Positions 1 to 11,455 of a stretch of DNA of 32,129 nucleotides are shown piece by piece. Under the pieces are notes generated by a model. It made no database searches, was not told the DNA's origin, and saw only the letters and a list, made by a program, of their open reading frames with translations. A program made the translations under genes and the position numbers. The DNA is taken from contig JAANBB010000446.1 in assembly GCA_014621425.1 (NCBI GenBank), positions 1 through 32,129 on the forward strand, written 5' to 3'. This DNA is from Cylindrodendrum hubeiense. Its lineage: Eukaryota; Ascomycota; Sordariomycetes; Hypocreales; Nectriaceae. Positions within the stretch are counted from its first letter, which is position 1. The number at the start of each line of letters is the position of its first letter.

Positions 1-113
1 ACAGGTCCAGTGGGAGTACCGGTAGTCCAGTGGGAGTAATCCAGTGGTAGTCCAGTGGGAGTGGTCCGCCCAGTGGGTGTAGGTACCTTGGTCCAGTGGG
101 TGCAGTCCACTGC
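1..113. repeat. Degenerate tandem repeat, core CCAGTGG
   Basis: The core CCAGTGG recurs six times, starting at 7, 27, 41, 52, 70 and 93. It usually sits in a longer unit close to GTCCAGTGGGAGT, with spacing of about 11-23 bases. A related GCAGYCCGCTGCAGCCCGCT stretch follows to about 175. The array may continue beyond the left edge. Confidence 0.8.
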
Positions 114-600
114 AGCCAGCCGAGCAGCCCGCCGAGTATGATGCAGTCCGCTGCAGCCCGCTGCAGCCCGCTGAGTCGAGTCTGGTGCAACGCGACCAAC
201 GGGGGCGCTACCCACCTGGCATAGTACGGACGGATCACACAGGCCGGGGTGCAACAATGGAGACGATCCGCCCGCCAAGGGGACCCGTCCCTCCCACAAA
301 GAGTCATGAGAGCGTGCTGCTCGCCCTGACCCTGGCCCGGTGGCGTCTGCCCTCCGGCGTCGGCGGGCGTCCGGGCGGACTAGACTCGACCGGACTGGCA
401 ATGGTCGGTTCATGGTGGTATAGGTGGTATAGAGACGCCTACGTACTCTGTACTCTGTATCGAGTACTCTGTACATGGTAGCACTGCTGCGCTGCACGTA
501 CGCGTGCGTGTACCATTCACATCGTCCGTATTGATGCTTCAATAGGTGGGTGCATGTATGTATGAATAGACGTATGAATAGATGTGTGTGAGTAAATGTG

Positions 601-643
601 TAGATGTGTCAATGTATAGATGTGTCAATGTGTAGATGTATAG
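601..643. repeat. 16-nt tandem repeat, 2.7 copies
   Basis: The unit TAGATGTGTCAATGTR occurs at 601-616 and 617-632, with a truncated third copy at 633-643. It lies inside a wider TG/TA-rich low-complexity region from about 550. It is non-coding. Confidence 0.85.
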
Positions 644-994
644 CTGCATGTGCTACTTGCTTGCGGTCCCAAGACTCGCCCATCTGAGATTCGGCTTGCT
701 CACGAGGGGCCTCTATGGCTGGCTGCATCCTCCTCATCGACGCCTCATGGGTGCCTCACGCGAGGACAAACGTCTCAGATGGCACCCCGATATTCCCTCT
801 ACACTCATGAGCCATAGCCTCTGATCCGGTCCAGAACCCTTTTTTGTCTTTCATACCCTACTTCGTTCTTGGATAATACGCCCACCATCCGTCTATACAA
901 TACCTCATGACACAAAACAATGAACACCCGTCGTCATTGACGCCGACCCAATCAATCCAATGTTTCCCAATCCGGCCCTCTGTATATTGTTGCA

Positions 995-3900
995 TCATGT
1001 CCTCGTGCTGGGCTTCAGCGTTTCCCAACCACCCACCTCCTGGCCTTCATCCAGAGAGTCCAGCAGGTCTACATTGCCATTGCCGTTGCCATTGCCGTTG
1101 CCATAACCATTGCCACTGCCACTGCCACTGCCATTGCCATTGCGGTGCCCATGCCCGTTCCCGTTCCCATTCCCGTACTCTTGAAGCACCGGCTGCGCTT
1201 GCGGTGGTGGCGCCCGGCGGGCCGCGAGTATCGGCCGGCCGTCTCTACCCGTCATACCGGGCAAACCTACTGCTCCCAGGGGTGGTGTGCCCGATGCCTT
1301 GATTCCTAACCCATTCACCCCAGGCTTCGGCGACGCCAGAGGCTTCCTTGTAGGCGCTAATGTCTGCCCGTATGGTGACATGTTACCCGATGGGCCTGAA
1401 GTCGAAGCGCGGGTGGGCAGAGGTGGCCGGAAGTCACTGTCGTCCATGGAACTGTGACTGGGCACCGGGCTTGCCAACGGCGAAATTGTAGCCAGATGAG
1501 CCGGTTTCTTCGCGATCGGCGGCGGGGACCTCGCACTCCTAACACTGCGTGACGAATGCGATGTGTGCGAGGCAGCCGACGTAGGTATATGCAGGGGCTG
1601 TGTCTGTGTCCTATTAAGTCCAGGCACCGGCATCGTCGCTTGAGGAGCCATGCCCCCAGTTTGACGGCGAGGAGGAGGAGGAGGAGGTGTCTCGCCCCGG
1701 CTTCCGGGTCCGTGATCATCGCCGAGGGTCATTCGCCCGACCTTGGCGGGAAGGGTGCCAGGGTCGAACGGAGGGGGTAGCTTCCGGGGCGGAATGCTCG
1801 ATGCGGACGATCCCATGGCCCGCGGAAGGCTGACATTCTCAAAGGGAGAGCTCGACATGCTCGAGAGGGAAGCCTTGGAGGATGACCTGGGGATCGAAAT
1901 CCAGTCTAGTTCTTCAGTTTGACCAAACGGGTTCGATGGACGACTGGGGTTGACACCCATGGACTGTCCGTTACGATCCTTCGGGATAGGCACCGTCGCA
2001 CGGGCAGGTTGCTTGTTGTCGAGCCACCACTTCTGACGGTCTGAGCTTGCTGGTGGCAGGCCAGGCTCGACAGAATCGTAGCCGATGAGGTCTTCATCTT
2101 CAGTGTCCTCGCCGCCGCCTAAATGTGCGAGTGAATCTCCAACATCGGCTTTGCGTCGTTGATATAGCTCTTTGCTGATCGATTCCCGCAGCGCCTCGTC
2201 AACCAGGCTCACCTTGCACTCAAAGAGGGCATGCACCGGGCGATGGTCTGAGAACTTGAGAGGCGCTGAGTCGTACAAGAGTTGTCTGAGGTTGGGTCCT
2301 TTCCGGAGAATCCGGTCTGTCCAAGCTGGGATGCGGGCTTTCTCACTATATTACCGAGTTAGCTCAGGTATTGAAAAGATGGAGAGCATGCATTGACTTA
2401 CGATGTGTCGTAAGTGTCGGTGCCAATGTCAAACTTGTACGTCGGCGGGAAATTGATGCGGGCCTCTGAGTAGAAGGGGAATGATAACCCAGCGACCATT
2501 TGGAGGTTCAATTGGTCATTCTCGTACAGAACCCCGAACTCACGCTTCTTAACTAGAGCACGCGCTGTGTCGAGACTCAGACCAACGCGATAGTTGAAGT
2601 CGCCTAACCACACGACAGCGTCTGTTCATGTTAGCAGGCACACATGATGACAAGAGTATGGCGAGACAACGCCTGTTCTGACAACAAACTTACCATGATC
2701 GTCGATGCTCCGGTTTCTTTGGAATCGTAATCCATGGTGAATTGTCGCATAATCCCGATTTCGTTCATCGTAATTAGCAAACCCAGCTGCCAAATGTGCC
2801 GTAACAAAACATATGTGGGTGTTGGCATAGTCAAACCGAATTGCAACCGCGCCCTTGTTGCCAGCCATTCCAGACATGCCTGTCTTCTTGACACTGCCCT
2901 CGACGTTCTTAATGTTGTCCAGAGCCGATGTCTTGACAAAAATGCAAAGGGCAGCACCGACAAGTTGTCCACTTCGCAGCAACACGTACTTTTCGCCTCC
3001 TAGTCGTTTCTGACGCTCGTTTAGGTTACCCCTGACAGCCGTCTCCCACATGTGTTTCCGCGTTGGGTCACTATTCATGATTTGCTGTGGGCTCAACTCC
3101 ACGATTTCCTGGAACCCGACCACATATATCTCTGGCTGGGCATTACCCATAGACTCTGGGAAAAGCCATGGCCCCAGATCATGATCGACTCCTTCAGTTC
3201 GCCCATTGAGATTGAATGTACCCACCCACATATTTATGCTGTTTTTTGACGAGAACTCGTCACTTCGTTTGGCCAGCTCGACCGACACAAAGTCACTGAT
3301 GGGGTCGAACAGGTGAACGGGGGCCTGCCCAACAAGGCGACCCAGAAGCATATCAATAGTGATTTGTCGAGAAGGGTCGAGGAAGTTGTTGTGGTAGATG
3401 CGCTGGACAGACTTACGCACGTCGGCAACCGCTCCCGCCAGGGACATCTTTCCATGGCGAGTGAATGACGACTTTAATGCTCCAGTTCCAGCATATATTT
3501 TGGAAAGCGAGTCTCCGTTGTCTGCCCATAGACTAGAGTGCCTCATCCAGAAATCGGACGCTGCGAACTCGCCCCTGTGCCCAAGGAAAGCCTCCACTGC
3601 CATCTGGGAGATGAGAGTCTGGATGAGATTCGTTCGATCAAGGCAATCAAGACAGTTGGTCCTGAAGACACCCTCTTGCTGGAGCACCACGACGAGCCGG
3701 TTGTGCGCAGATCTATGGGACACCTCGAGTGCATCACTGGCCTCTTCCGAGAGGAAGTATGCAAAGCCATCTGTCGAGTCCTCAATGTATCTCCGAATTT
3801 CCCGCGCCGCCTCGTACCCTGCGGGTCCCTTGGTCTCGGCATGGAAATCGTAGTGGGTTTCACGCAGAAGCGCATGATCCCAAGAGCCGTCCGGACCTGG

Positions 3901-5218
3901 TCGACTCAATGGACAATGCCGCACGCCGTTTCGATAGAGAGTGCTGAGCTCAACCTCTCCTGGCTTGGATTCGCTGAGAAGATTGATGATATGGACTGCG
4001 CCATATGTTTGCTCGAGTTCTTCAAAGTGCTTGTTAAATGCTGGTTGAGTGCCATCTGGAGACCGAGTGACCGTGATCTTTTGCCGACCTGGTATCAGGT
4101 CTGCCGCCTGTTCCCAAAAGACAGGAACCGACCCTCGGACTTGAGCATATGAGAATAGAGTTCCCGAAGGGCTCCAGAAGGTCGTTTCCGACTCGACGAA
4201 GTTGGCTACATGGCCGTCATCGTCGATACCTCGAGCGTTGAAACGAGTACCTGCTCTTCTACAGGATAGTCGTGAGATCAGGGTCATGTACGACGGCATC
4301 CCGTTTTTAGATGTCTTGAGCGGCGAAGAACTTTGTGGGATGGTCATCGTCTTACAGAAGCCTCTGATCGCCGACGTGAGAATGCGCGAGGCGTCAAGTG
4401 CTTCTATTTCCTGTGGCATGAGTCGTGAGCGGAACTGCACGAGAGGGCTGATCATAAACGAGTTCCATAGGAACACATCGTCGAAGTTGTCGATCTCGAA
4501 CGAGTTAGAGTTTATCGGTCTACTGCAAATTAGCCTGGTGGTTGCTGACAATGGACATTTCCACGCACCTGTCCTGGACTCTGTTGGTGACGTCGAAGTC
4601 CGTACTGTAGTAAAACGATCCATTGCTGAGGAGGGTGCGCAGCTCATGGCAGGGATGCTCTACTGGCACTTCCCTCCGGCTCAAGCCCTGGCTATATGCG
4701 GATGACTGGGTATGGACAGATGTAGCATCGGAGAATTCGGGTTCGAGGGATTCGAGGGGGACGACGTCATCATAGTCGGCGCTGCTCAAGCAGTAAAAGG
4801 CGACGCCGGCAATGCGCTCGACTGTCTCGCCTGGCCGAACCGTCGCCGCTCTGGAAGCATGTGTGATGACGGATATGAAGACCTCGCCGTTGACCGCAAT
4901 CAAGCCCAGTGTTCCATAAATCGGTCGATGGGTAAGGCGGCGGTAATCTTGTAGCAGGCGTTTCGAAACGGGCGCAAATTCGACCATGCACTTGGAGACG
5001 AGCGACTCTCCGCCGTTCCCACGGGGTCGGGCAGAGGCGACAGATGTAAGCGAGCCATTGGCAATAGCTTCGCTGGTCGAGGCAGTGTATCGTAGAATCA
5101 GGGCGTGCGAGGATGAGACGATAGCGATGGATCGGTACGGGTAGTCGCGGATGTAGAGCTCGCATGATTTCTCAGGGGCGAGGGCCTGGGCGCCCATTGA
5201 AGCGGTCGGGTAGTCCAT
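995..5218 (-). CDS. Synaptojanin-like polyphosphoinositide phosphatase (Sac1 + 5-phosphatase)
   Basis: The product dephosphorylates phosphoinositides, including PI(4,5)P2, at plasma and endosomal membranes. It belongs to the yeast Inp51/52/53 family. Exons read 5218-4569, 4522-2694, 2621-2402 and 2345-995, giving 1349 aa; introns are 46, 72 and 56 nt and all phases close. The start is the first ATG and has a strong CACC-ATGG context. The N-terminal Sac1 domain carries the C-x5-R motif (CLDCLDRT, Cys507/Arg513). The 5-phosphatase domain begins near residue 648 (WVGTFNLNG) and shows WLGDFN (831-836), PAWTDR (906-911) and SDHRPV (932-937). The tail from about 940 is Pro/Ser-rich, with an NPF tripeptide (1038-1040) that could bind EH-domain endocytic proteins and a Gly-Asn tract near 1292-1326. 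Both catalytic centres look intact. Which of the three yeast paralogues it matches best is not decided here. Confidence 0.95.
1068..1171 (-). repeat. Hexanucleotide repeat coding a Gly-Asn/Gly-Ser/Gly-His tract
   Basis: Imperfect 6-nt units (CCATTG and CCACTG on the plus strand) run in frame through the C-terminal tail of the synaptojanin-like protein. They encode alternating Gly-Asn, Gly-Ser and Gly-His. Unit length is a multiple of three, so copy-number change would not break the frame. The tract lies outside both catalytic domains. Confidence 0.85.
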
Positions 5219-6797
5219 GGTGATATCGATATGGAGATGGAGGAGGGGAAGAGCGGGACATGAGCTTTGGATTAGGCTTCGGCGGAGCGATTGCGAGACG
5301 GCATCAGAGGTTCTGGGAGCCCATGGCGGTCAGTTGTTCTGTGCGAATGCTGTGAGAGATGCTCTGTTGGCTGGTGGACGTGACTCGGCGGCGGATTATA
5401 CGGTTGATGTTGGATGGGAGCTTTGGGCATTGGAGGTCGCTGGAGATGGCCCCTGCCCATTCAGCATGACGTTGCTGAGCTGGGCGGTAAATGCCCTGCT
5501 GGCGGTGGTTCGGCCAGGGCTCCACAACTACTACGTAGTAGCCTAATAGGTACCGTACCTCTACGGAGGTACAGACGCCAACTAAGAAACCAACTAATCA
5601 TCACTGTGCGACGTACTCCGTGTACTATGTATGCAGCCACCGACTGACGGGAGTCTCGGCCTCAGCTGTGAGCAGTTGTCTCGGAGAAGCGTCTTGGATC
5701 TGACTTGGCTGTGTAGATGCCAAGCTCTGAGACCGATATTACAGGTTACGAATGCCGAAGTGGATGAACTTCCGCCGTCTCGAGAAATGCCGACACAACA
5801 GCTGATGCTGACCTGGCTGGCCCTCTGAAAGCACTCCAGTTTTATGCATCCAGTCGAATCTGCACACGACAAATGCAGTTGATTTCATGCATGACGGGTG
5901 CAACTGTCTGACTGCCTGCCTGCCGTGGGCACCACGAGTGATTCTCTACGAAGATTGGACGTGGTTCAGGCTCAACATGACGTGGGCAGTAACGTCGCAG
6001 CAGGGTATATCCCATCAGGTCACTCGCTTCACTTTCCTAGAAGAAAATCTAGGCAAAGGACGACGTGATACCGTGAGTCAGGCAGGGCAATGCTCATTGA
6101 CACAAGGCTTCTTTGGTGACGGCCCAGCTTGGGCAAATGCCCAAGTTCGAGCAAAGAGAAAAAACAATCTCAACACCAGGCCGGAGCATTGCAGAACTAT
6201 CTAAAGCGAAAAGGCGAAAAGAATGAGACAAACGGGGCTTCAGATTCGAAATTGAGATCATGCTCTCTGTTAAGAGAGCGTTCAGTCTCTTCCTATCATA
6301 ATATTTGAGTGGGAATCATCATCAGCCATGTAGGAGAAGAGAAAATTCGAAACCTCCACAGCGTTCAAGAAAATATGTGTTGCCCGACGGGTGCTTAGTC
6401 ACCAGGATACCGGCAGATTGTTGCCCCGGTCACTGCAGGAAACGTGTAGCGTGGAGCTGCGGGTGATGGGGCTACTTCTAGACCTTGTAGCATCGGCGAT
6501 TACTTGCAGCCTTGCTAACCGAAAGAGGAAATTTATGGCTGTGATTGGCGGCACACCTGTGCAGCTGGCAGCGCTGAGGTACATGGCTGACAGGTACCGT
6601 CCCGAAAAAGATCCGGTTCTCGACCAGCGCGCGAACCACCAGCCCCTTCCGCTCGCGACCTCAGCCTCGAGCCTCCATCACCAGTCTTGTCAGGTTCTTT
6701 ATCGCCAAGCACACTTAGCCATCATCCTATCCACCCGCGCCTTATCCGATCCTGATCAATCGTGGTACGCGACGCAAACTTGGGCGATTCCGACGAC
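5219..6797. other. Divergent intergenic region, phosphatase gene and PRP39
   Basis: This 1.6 kb spacer separates two divergently transcribed genes and should hold both promoters and 5' leaders. A perfect 14-nt palindrome lies at 5528-5541, followed by TACCGTACC/TACGGAGGTAC-like motifs near 5550-5575 and a TACTCCGTGTAC motif near 5610. ORFs here lack codon bias. The nominal ORF that leads into PRP39 opens with GTG rather than ATG, so I read it as leader. Confidence 0.6.
5528..5541. repeat. 14-nt perfect palindrome CTACTACGTAGTAG
   Basis: A perfect inverted repeat lies about 310 bp upstream of the phosphatase start codon. The identical 14-mer recurs at 16073-16086, and a version with one change is at 18063-18076. 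Confidence 0.9.
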
Positions 6798-9131
6798 ATG
6801 AGTGACTTCGGCCACTTTGGCGGCTCCGACGAGGAGTACGCGACGGTGCGAAAACACAATGCCGAGGTGGTAAGTATTCCAAGGACCCAAAGCTTCCCAC
6901 GTCCGCACCTCTTAGCTAACCACGTTTCCGCAATAGGAGACCGACCCCGACAACTTCGAGCATTGGGAAAACCTCATCAAAGCGAGCGAAACCCTCGAGG
7001 GTGGCTTGAATCGCAACTCCAGTCCCCAGGCCCTTGCCACATTCCGCGATGCCTACGACCGATTCCTCATGAAGTTTCCCCTTCTGTTTGGCTACTGGAA
7101 GAAATACGCCGACATGGAGTTCAACATTGCTGGACCTGAATCAGCTGAGATGGTGAGAATCTTGCCTGCGAGCTAGATGAGCGTTGCTGATGGATGACTG
7201 CCTAGGTATACGAACGGGGATGCGCCAGCATCACCAATTCTGTCGACTTGTGGACGGATTACTGCTCCTTCAAGATGGAGACAACCCATGACCCACACCT
7301 CGTCAGAGAGTAAGTCTTGTCGGATAATTTCCTTCCCTTCCCCTTAACATGTCTGTCGGCGCAGTCTCCCACTTGACCGGCATCGCCTCGGTCGACACAT
7401 CCTCGATGGCTTCACACACTTCACAATCAACATTTCCCATGGTGAGATATGCCTGCAGTAGCCCCAAAACTGGGATGCTCTCTCACGCTTTCTGCCAGGC
7501 TATGTTGATGTTCCTCCGTGCTCGTTCTACATCTCAAGTCGTCATGGCGCAACACGTCCCTGCTCGGAGGAACCTGATCTCGGTTTTGCTACTCACTTGC
7601 ACAACCATTTGCCCCTCTGTACAGATCCTCTCCATCCCTACGCCCCGACCCGACCCTTGAGTTGTGGATTTTCTCTAACCTGATTAATTAGACTCTTTGA
7701 GCGCGGCTCAACCTTGGTTGGCCTGGATTTCCTAGCCCATCCTTTCTGGGACAAGTACATCGAGTATGAAGAGCGCCAGGAAGCCCAGGATCGCATCTAC
7801 GCTATCCACGCCCGTGTCATCCGCATCCCTATGCACCAGTACGCCCGCTACTACGAGCGTTTCCGATCCCTCTCGCACAGCCAGCCCATGTCCGAAGTGG
7901 CCTCCGCCGACATTTTGGAGGGATTCAAGTCCGAGGTCGAAGCGGAAGCCGCCGCATACGGCGGGCCTCAGAAGCCAGAGCTGGAGATTGAGCGGGAGAT
8001 TCGAGGAAAGATTGACAACATGTACTATGAAGTATTCACGGCCACCCAGAACGAAGTTTCGAAGCGATGGACGTACGAGTCCGAGGTCAAGCGCCCGTAC
8101 TTCCATGTCACACCGCTGGAGCACTCTCAACTTGTCAACTGGCGCAAGTACTTGGACTTCGAGGAAGCCGAAGGCGACTATGGACGAATCGTCTCCCTGT
8201 ACGAGCGGTGCATAGTTACCTGCGCCTTCTACGATGAGTTCTGGTTCCGGTATGCTCGATGGATGTCAGGGCAGGCTGGAAAGGAAGAGGAAGTGCGAAA
8301 CATTTACTTGCGAGCCTCGACAATGTTTGTCCCCGTGAGCCGACCGGGTATCCGCATGCAGTGGGCCTACTTCGAAGAGAGCACCGGACGACCTCAGATC
8401 GCTTTGGACATTCATGCTTCTATCCTATTTAAGGTGCCCGACTGCGTCGAGGTCATTGTGTCTTGGGCGAATGTCGAGCGAAGGCAGAACGGCATCGAGG
8501 CGGCCATTCAAGTGTACAAGGATCAGATTGATGCTCCCACAGTGGACATATATACCAAGGCAGCGCTGGTGGCAGAGTGGGCAATGCTGCTGTGGAAAGC
8601 GAAGGGCTCTGTCGAAGAGGCTCGGGCCGTGTTCCTTAAGAATGTGCAGTGGTACGCAGACAGCCGATTGTTCTGGGACCGATGGTTCCAGTTTGAACTG
8701 GAGCAGCCAACGAGCACCGAAGTGGAGGCCAAGCAGGGTGAACGGGTGAAGCAAGTCTTCGATGAGCTTCGAGAGCGCAGCCGCCTCTCACCATCTTCCA
8801 AGAAGGAGCTGGCGCAGGTATACCTGAACTACTTGGTCCAGCGTGGCGATAAGGACTCCATGAAGGTGTTCTTGCAAGTGGATAGGGAAATGTTTGGGTA
8901 AGTACCAACCCCTTGTACTTGACGTGGAGACACAGACAGTTCTAACCATGTTTTAGTCCATCATCAGTTGCAAAGTTGTCGACTGCGGGAGAGAGTGCCA
9001 AGGAGAATGGCGCGGCTCAGAGCGAACTGGACGAAGCGAGTAAGCGGAGGGCAGAGGCTCGGTTCCTGCAGTTCTTCGAGGTCCACGGGGAGCCGGACCC
9101 AAATGCACAGGGCACTGCCGATTTCAACTAG
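6798..9131 (+). CDS. PRP39: Pre-mRNA-processing factor Prp39 (U1 snRNP, HAT repeats)
   Basis: Prp39 is a U1 snRNP-associated protein that helps commit pre-mRNA to splicing at the 5' splice site in the nucleus. Exons are 6798-6869, 6937-7152, 7206-7309, 7692-8897 and 8957-9131, giving 590 aa; introns are 67, 53, 382 and 59 nt. Phases close across all joins, and the length is near that of yeast Prp39 (629 aa). The protein is built of half-a-TPR (HAT) repeats, seen as recurring W-x-x-Y and FER motifs such as LWTDYCSFK, LFERG, FWDKYIEYEE, YARYYERFR and FWFRYARWM. The start is the ATG followed by an acidic N-terminus (MSDFGHFGGSDEEY), because the longer reading has no upstream ATG. The third intron is about six times longer than its neighbours and contains plausible internal splice sites. 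Family assignment is by recognisable sequence, not by a search. Confidence 0.93.
7310..7691 (+). other. Unusually long PRP39 intron with candidate cryptic exon
   Basis: The intron has GTAAGT at its 5' end and ATTAG at its 3' end. Removing all 382 nt joins ...LVRE to LFERG..., as expected for this family. Inside it, 7310-7364 would itself make a normal 55-nt intron (CTTAAC branch-like site, CGCAG acceptor). It would be followed by a 77-nt stretch ending at GTGAGA (7442), and 7442-7498 makes another 57-nt intron candidate. Including the 77-nt block shifts the frame. Confidence 0.5.
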
Positions 9132-9557
9132 AGGATGAAGAGTGAGAGACAGCTGCTGGAAGAGGAGTTTGAGGCGCTCAATTTGGGACGCAAGGGGATG
9201 TTCAAATGGACGAGTCGAAGTGGTAGAAAGACCGTGTAGCATAATACTTGGAGCCTCTGGGAGTAGTAAGGCTGGCTTGGATGTAAGCAGCAGGCGGAGG
9301 ATGTACTTTATACGTCGGGGTCCAGACAATTGACAAATTCAGTTATTTTTCGAACGGTTTCACTTGTGATGCGAGTTGGCGATGCAGCAAGGGAGCGGGG
9401 ATGCTGAAGCTCCACGAGCTTGACTGCCCTAGCTTGCTCCTGGGCTCCAAGCTCCTGATACGACGAGTTTGCTCGGACAATACAACCGAGAGCATGCTTC
9501 TGTTCAGTTGTGAATGGGACCAACTAGGGCATCTGCAATGCAATGAGGCTACGGTAA
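9132..9557. other. 3' flank of PRP39
   Basis: This is a tail-to-tail spacer between PRP39 and the possible minus-strand ORF at 9558-9746. A stop-free minus-strand frame runs through 9308-9523 and could be a downstream exon of that ORF, but I could not find a convincing intron joining them. Confidence 0.4.
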
Positions 9558-9746
9558 CTACAAATGCAGCTCGTGGAAAAGGGTTGCTAGCATCTCTTTG
9601 GAAGGCCTCGGCGACGCTTGCCACGGGTGCGTGGAGAAGACCGCATCCACGAGGCCGGAGTCGAGCGGGGGATTCTCGGGGATGGAGTTCGGAGGAGGGC
9701 GCCTGACGCTGCGTACTTTTTCCCACTTCCACTGTGAGAAAGCCAT
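9558..9746 (-). CDS. Possible small unrecognised protein or first exon
   Basis: This ATG-to-TAG frame encodes 62 aa, starting MAFSQWKWEKV and ending FHELHL. I do not recognise it. I call it because third codon positions are strongly G/C through most of its length, as in the proven genes nearby, whereas the overlapping minus-strand frame is less biased. It lies tail-to-tail with PRP39. A GTAGTT donor overlapping the stop codon could splice a 62-nt intron into the frame ending near 9343, giving a longer product, but no acceptor is compelling. It has no signal peptide, membrane segment or known motif. It may be a chance ORF in PRP39's 3' flank. Confidence 0.3.
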   Translation of the reverse strand: MAFSQWKWEKVRSVRRPPPNSIPENPPLDSGLVDAVFSTHPWQASPRPSKEMLATLFHELHL

Positions 9747-10605
9747 CGGGATGCCGCCGTGCGCCGAGCCGCTTCCGGCGGTATCCGAGGCGGTGGTGAT
9801 TGGGCAGTGGTGGAGTGACTAGGGTTGGCTCAATCTGGGGCAGAGAACAGAGCGAGAAACGTGGGAGAGGAGATTCAAAGCTGGGGAGACGAGGGGATTT
9901 GACCCACCGCGCTGCTGGTGGTGGCTGAGCGCGTGGCAGTTATCCCGTCCTCAGCTTGCTGTGCCATCCACGGGTGGACCTCAGCTCGTGAAGAGTTGGC
10001 GGTGGTGGGTTACCAGTGGCCAGTACGAACGCCGATGGGTCAATTGAGCATCATTTTTGAAGCCTGATGTCAGGGTACCATTTCTTGATTGTAAATCACG
10101 AATACGGGTCGGCGAGCCCTCGGTACTAACCCTCGGTAATGATGCTCGGTTCGGGATATCTCACGTATGACGAGGCGTTAGCAGGGGTCAGCCATTTTCA
10201 CAGCCTTCTCATACTGTACCTGAGAACGCCGAAAACGTTGAACAGTAATATCAGGTAGGAAATACTGCCTATCGCCCGCACCTCCGTGAAAGAACACAGT
10301 ATGAATACGTGGGTGTAATGACAATTAAGTTTCCGATTTCCGACCAGTCCCACAATCCATGATGCCCGGGGAGCGAGATGACAAATCAAGCCCGGAATGT
10401 GCACGGCAGCTTCTCGCTTTTGATGCCCCGTTTGGTGGGCTCCGCTAAGGCGGGTTAAAAGTCCCAGAGTTGGTGGACACGACATTTGCGGCCGAGATAA
10501 GGCAAAATTCAGCAGAAAGGACTAGCCGAGACACTGGGCCTGGAATAGCAGCAACGGGCTGAAGTTGGGAGATGTCGTGATTGTAAGCCAGGCTCGAGTC
10601 ATTGT

Positions 10606-10644
10606 GGAGGGGAGGAGGGGAAGGGAGGGGAGAGGAGGAGGGGA
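10606..10644. repeat. 39-nt homopurine tract, G-rich
   Basis: Uninterrupted A/G sequence with many runs of three to four G, based on GGGGA and GGA units. Such a tract could form triplex or G-quadruplex structures, but that is inference from composition only. Confidence 0.8.
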
Positions 10645-11402
10645 CCATGTATGCATGATCTGCTCCGTCCCCATGAACTTCAGACGCGAAACAGCGTGGG
10701 GATAATGGGGGCCAAGATTTGGAATCGTGTCTTTTTTTGTTGCGCTTTTCCTCCTTATCAAAGTACCGAGCTTGCGTGCCTAGAATTGGGTCCCCTCCAC
10801 ATCATTCGATGTCCCCCCCCGTCGATGTTCTCTCCGTGGCCACATGCCGAGAGCATTCCGGGGGTCGCAGCGCTCGCAGCACATTTTCTCGGTCTAAGCA
10901 CCCGCGGTATCAACATCCGCGGCTGCAGTGACAGCGCCTGCAAGCTAAGTCGGAAACGGGAGCCAAACTGCAACCCATTTGTTCCGCCCCTCTTCAGGGC
11001 CCGTGGCTCCAAGGCCCCTCGTCCCTGTATCACTCTGTCTAACCCCCCGTCGAGCACTTCGTCGTCGTTAGTCCTCCTGCATTCTCCCAGGCCGGCCTCT
11101 CACAACGGGGCAAACTGCTATGACCAAGGCCCGCCGGCCCCAGCAGCTCCACAGGGCGCTGCCCCCCCACCACGCCCGCCACGGGTCCGCTAGCACGCTG
11201 GGCCAGTCAGCGAGGACCAATTTCAATGCAAGTCGCAGAGCGCAAGGTTTCTCAGACATGTGTCGGGGTTGCGCTGGGGGACGCCGAAGAGCGCTTTGGG
11301 CATGAAGTAACTCGGCCCCTCCACAGTGACGAAGTGACCCGGCTCCCGTGCCCCCTCTCCCGAAGCCGAAGCTCGCGACTGCCAGCGGCCCCAGCAAAGG
11401 TC

Positions 11403-11455
11403 CCAGGTTTCCAGGGTTTCCAGAGCTTCCAGGGTCTCCAGGGTCTCCAGGGTCA
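11403..11455. repeat. 9-nt tandem repeat CCAGGGTYT
   Basis: Six units of CCAGGGTTT/CCAGGGTCT type, one of them CCAGAGCTT, lie in the leader/promoter side of the peroxidase gene. One frame would read as a Gly-Phe-Gln repeat, but no gene supports that. Confidence 0.75.

Larger units (their letters stand above)
1..994. other. Left-flank intergenic, repeat-rich
   Basis: No credible gene is seen here. The stretch is the 3' flank of the minus-strand phosphatase gene and holds three kinds of low-complexity sequence. These are a degenerate CCAGTGG-based repeat at the left edge, several TACTCTG copies around 443-475, and a 16-nt tandem repeat at 601-643. Short ORFs here have no codon bias and no recognisable motifs. 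Confidence 0.6.

Noticed and set aside
10651..11193. 180-codon plus-strand ORF upstream of CCP1
   Set aside because: Pro/Ser-rich with no codon bias or motif; typical of GC-rich leader sequence.
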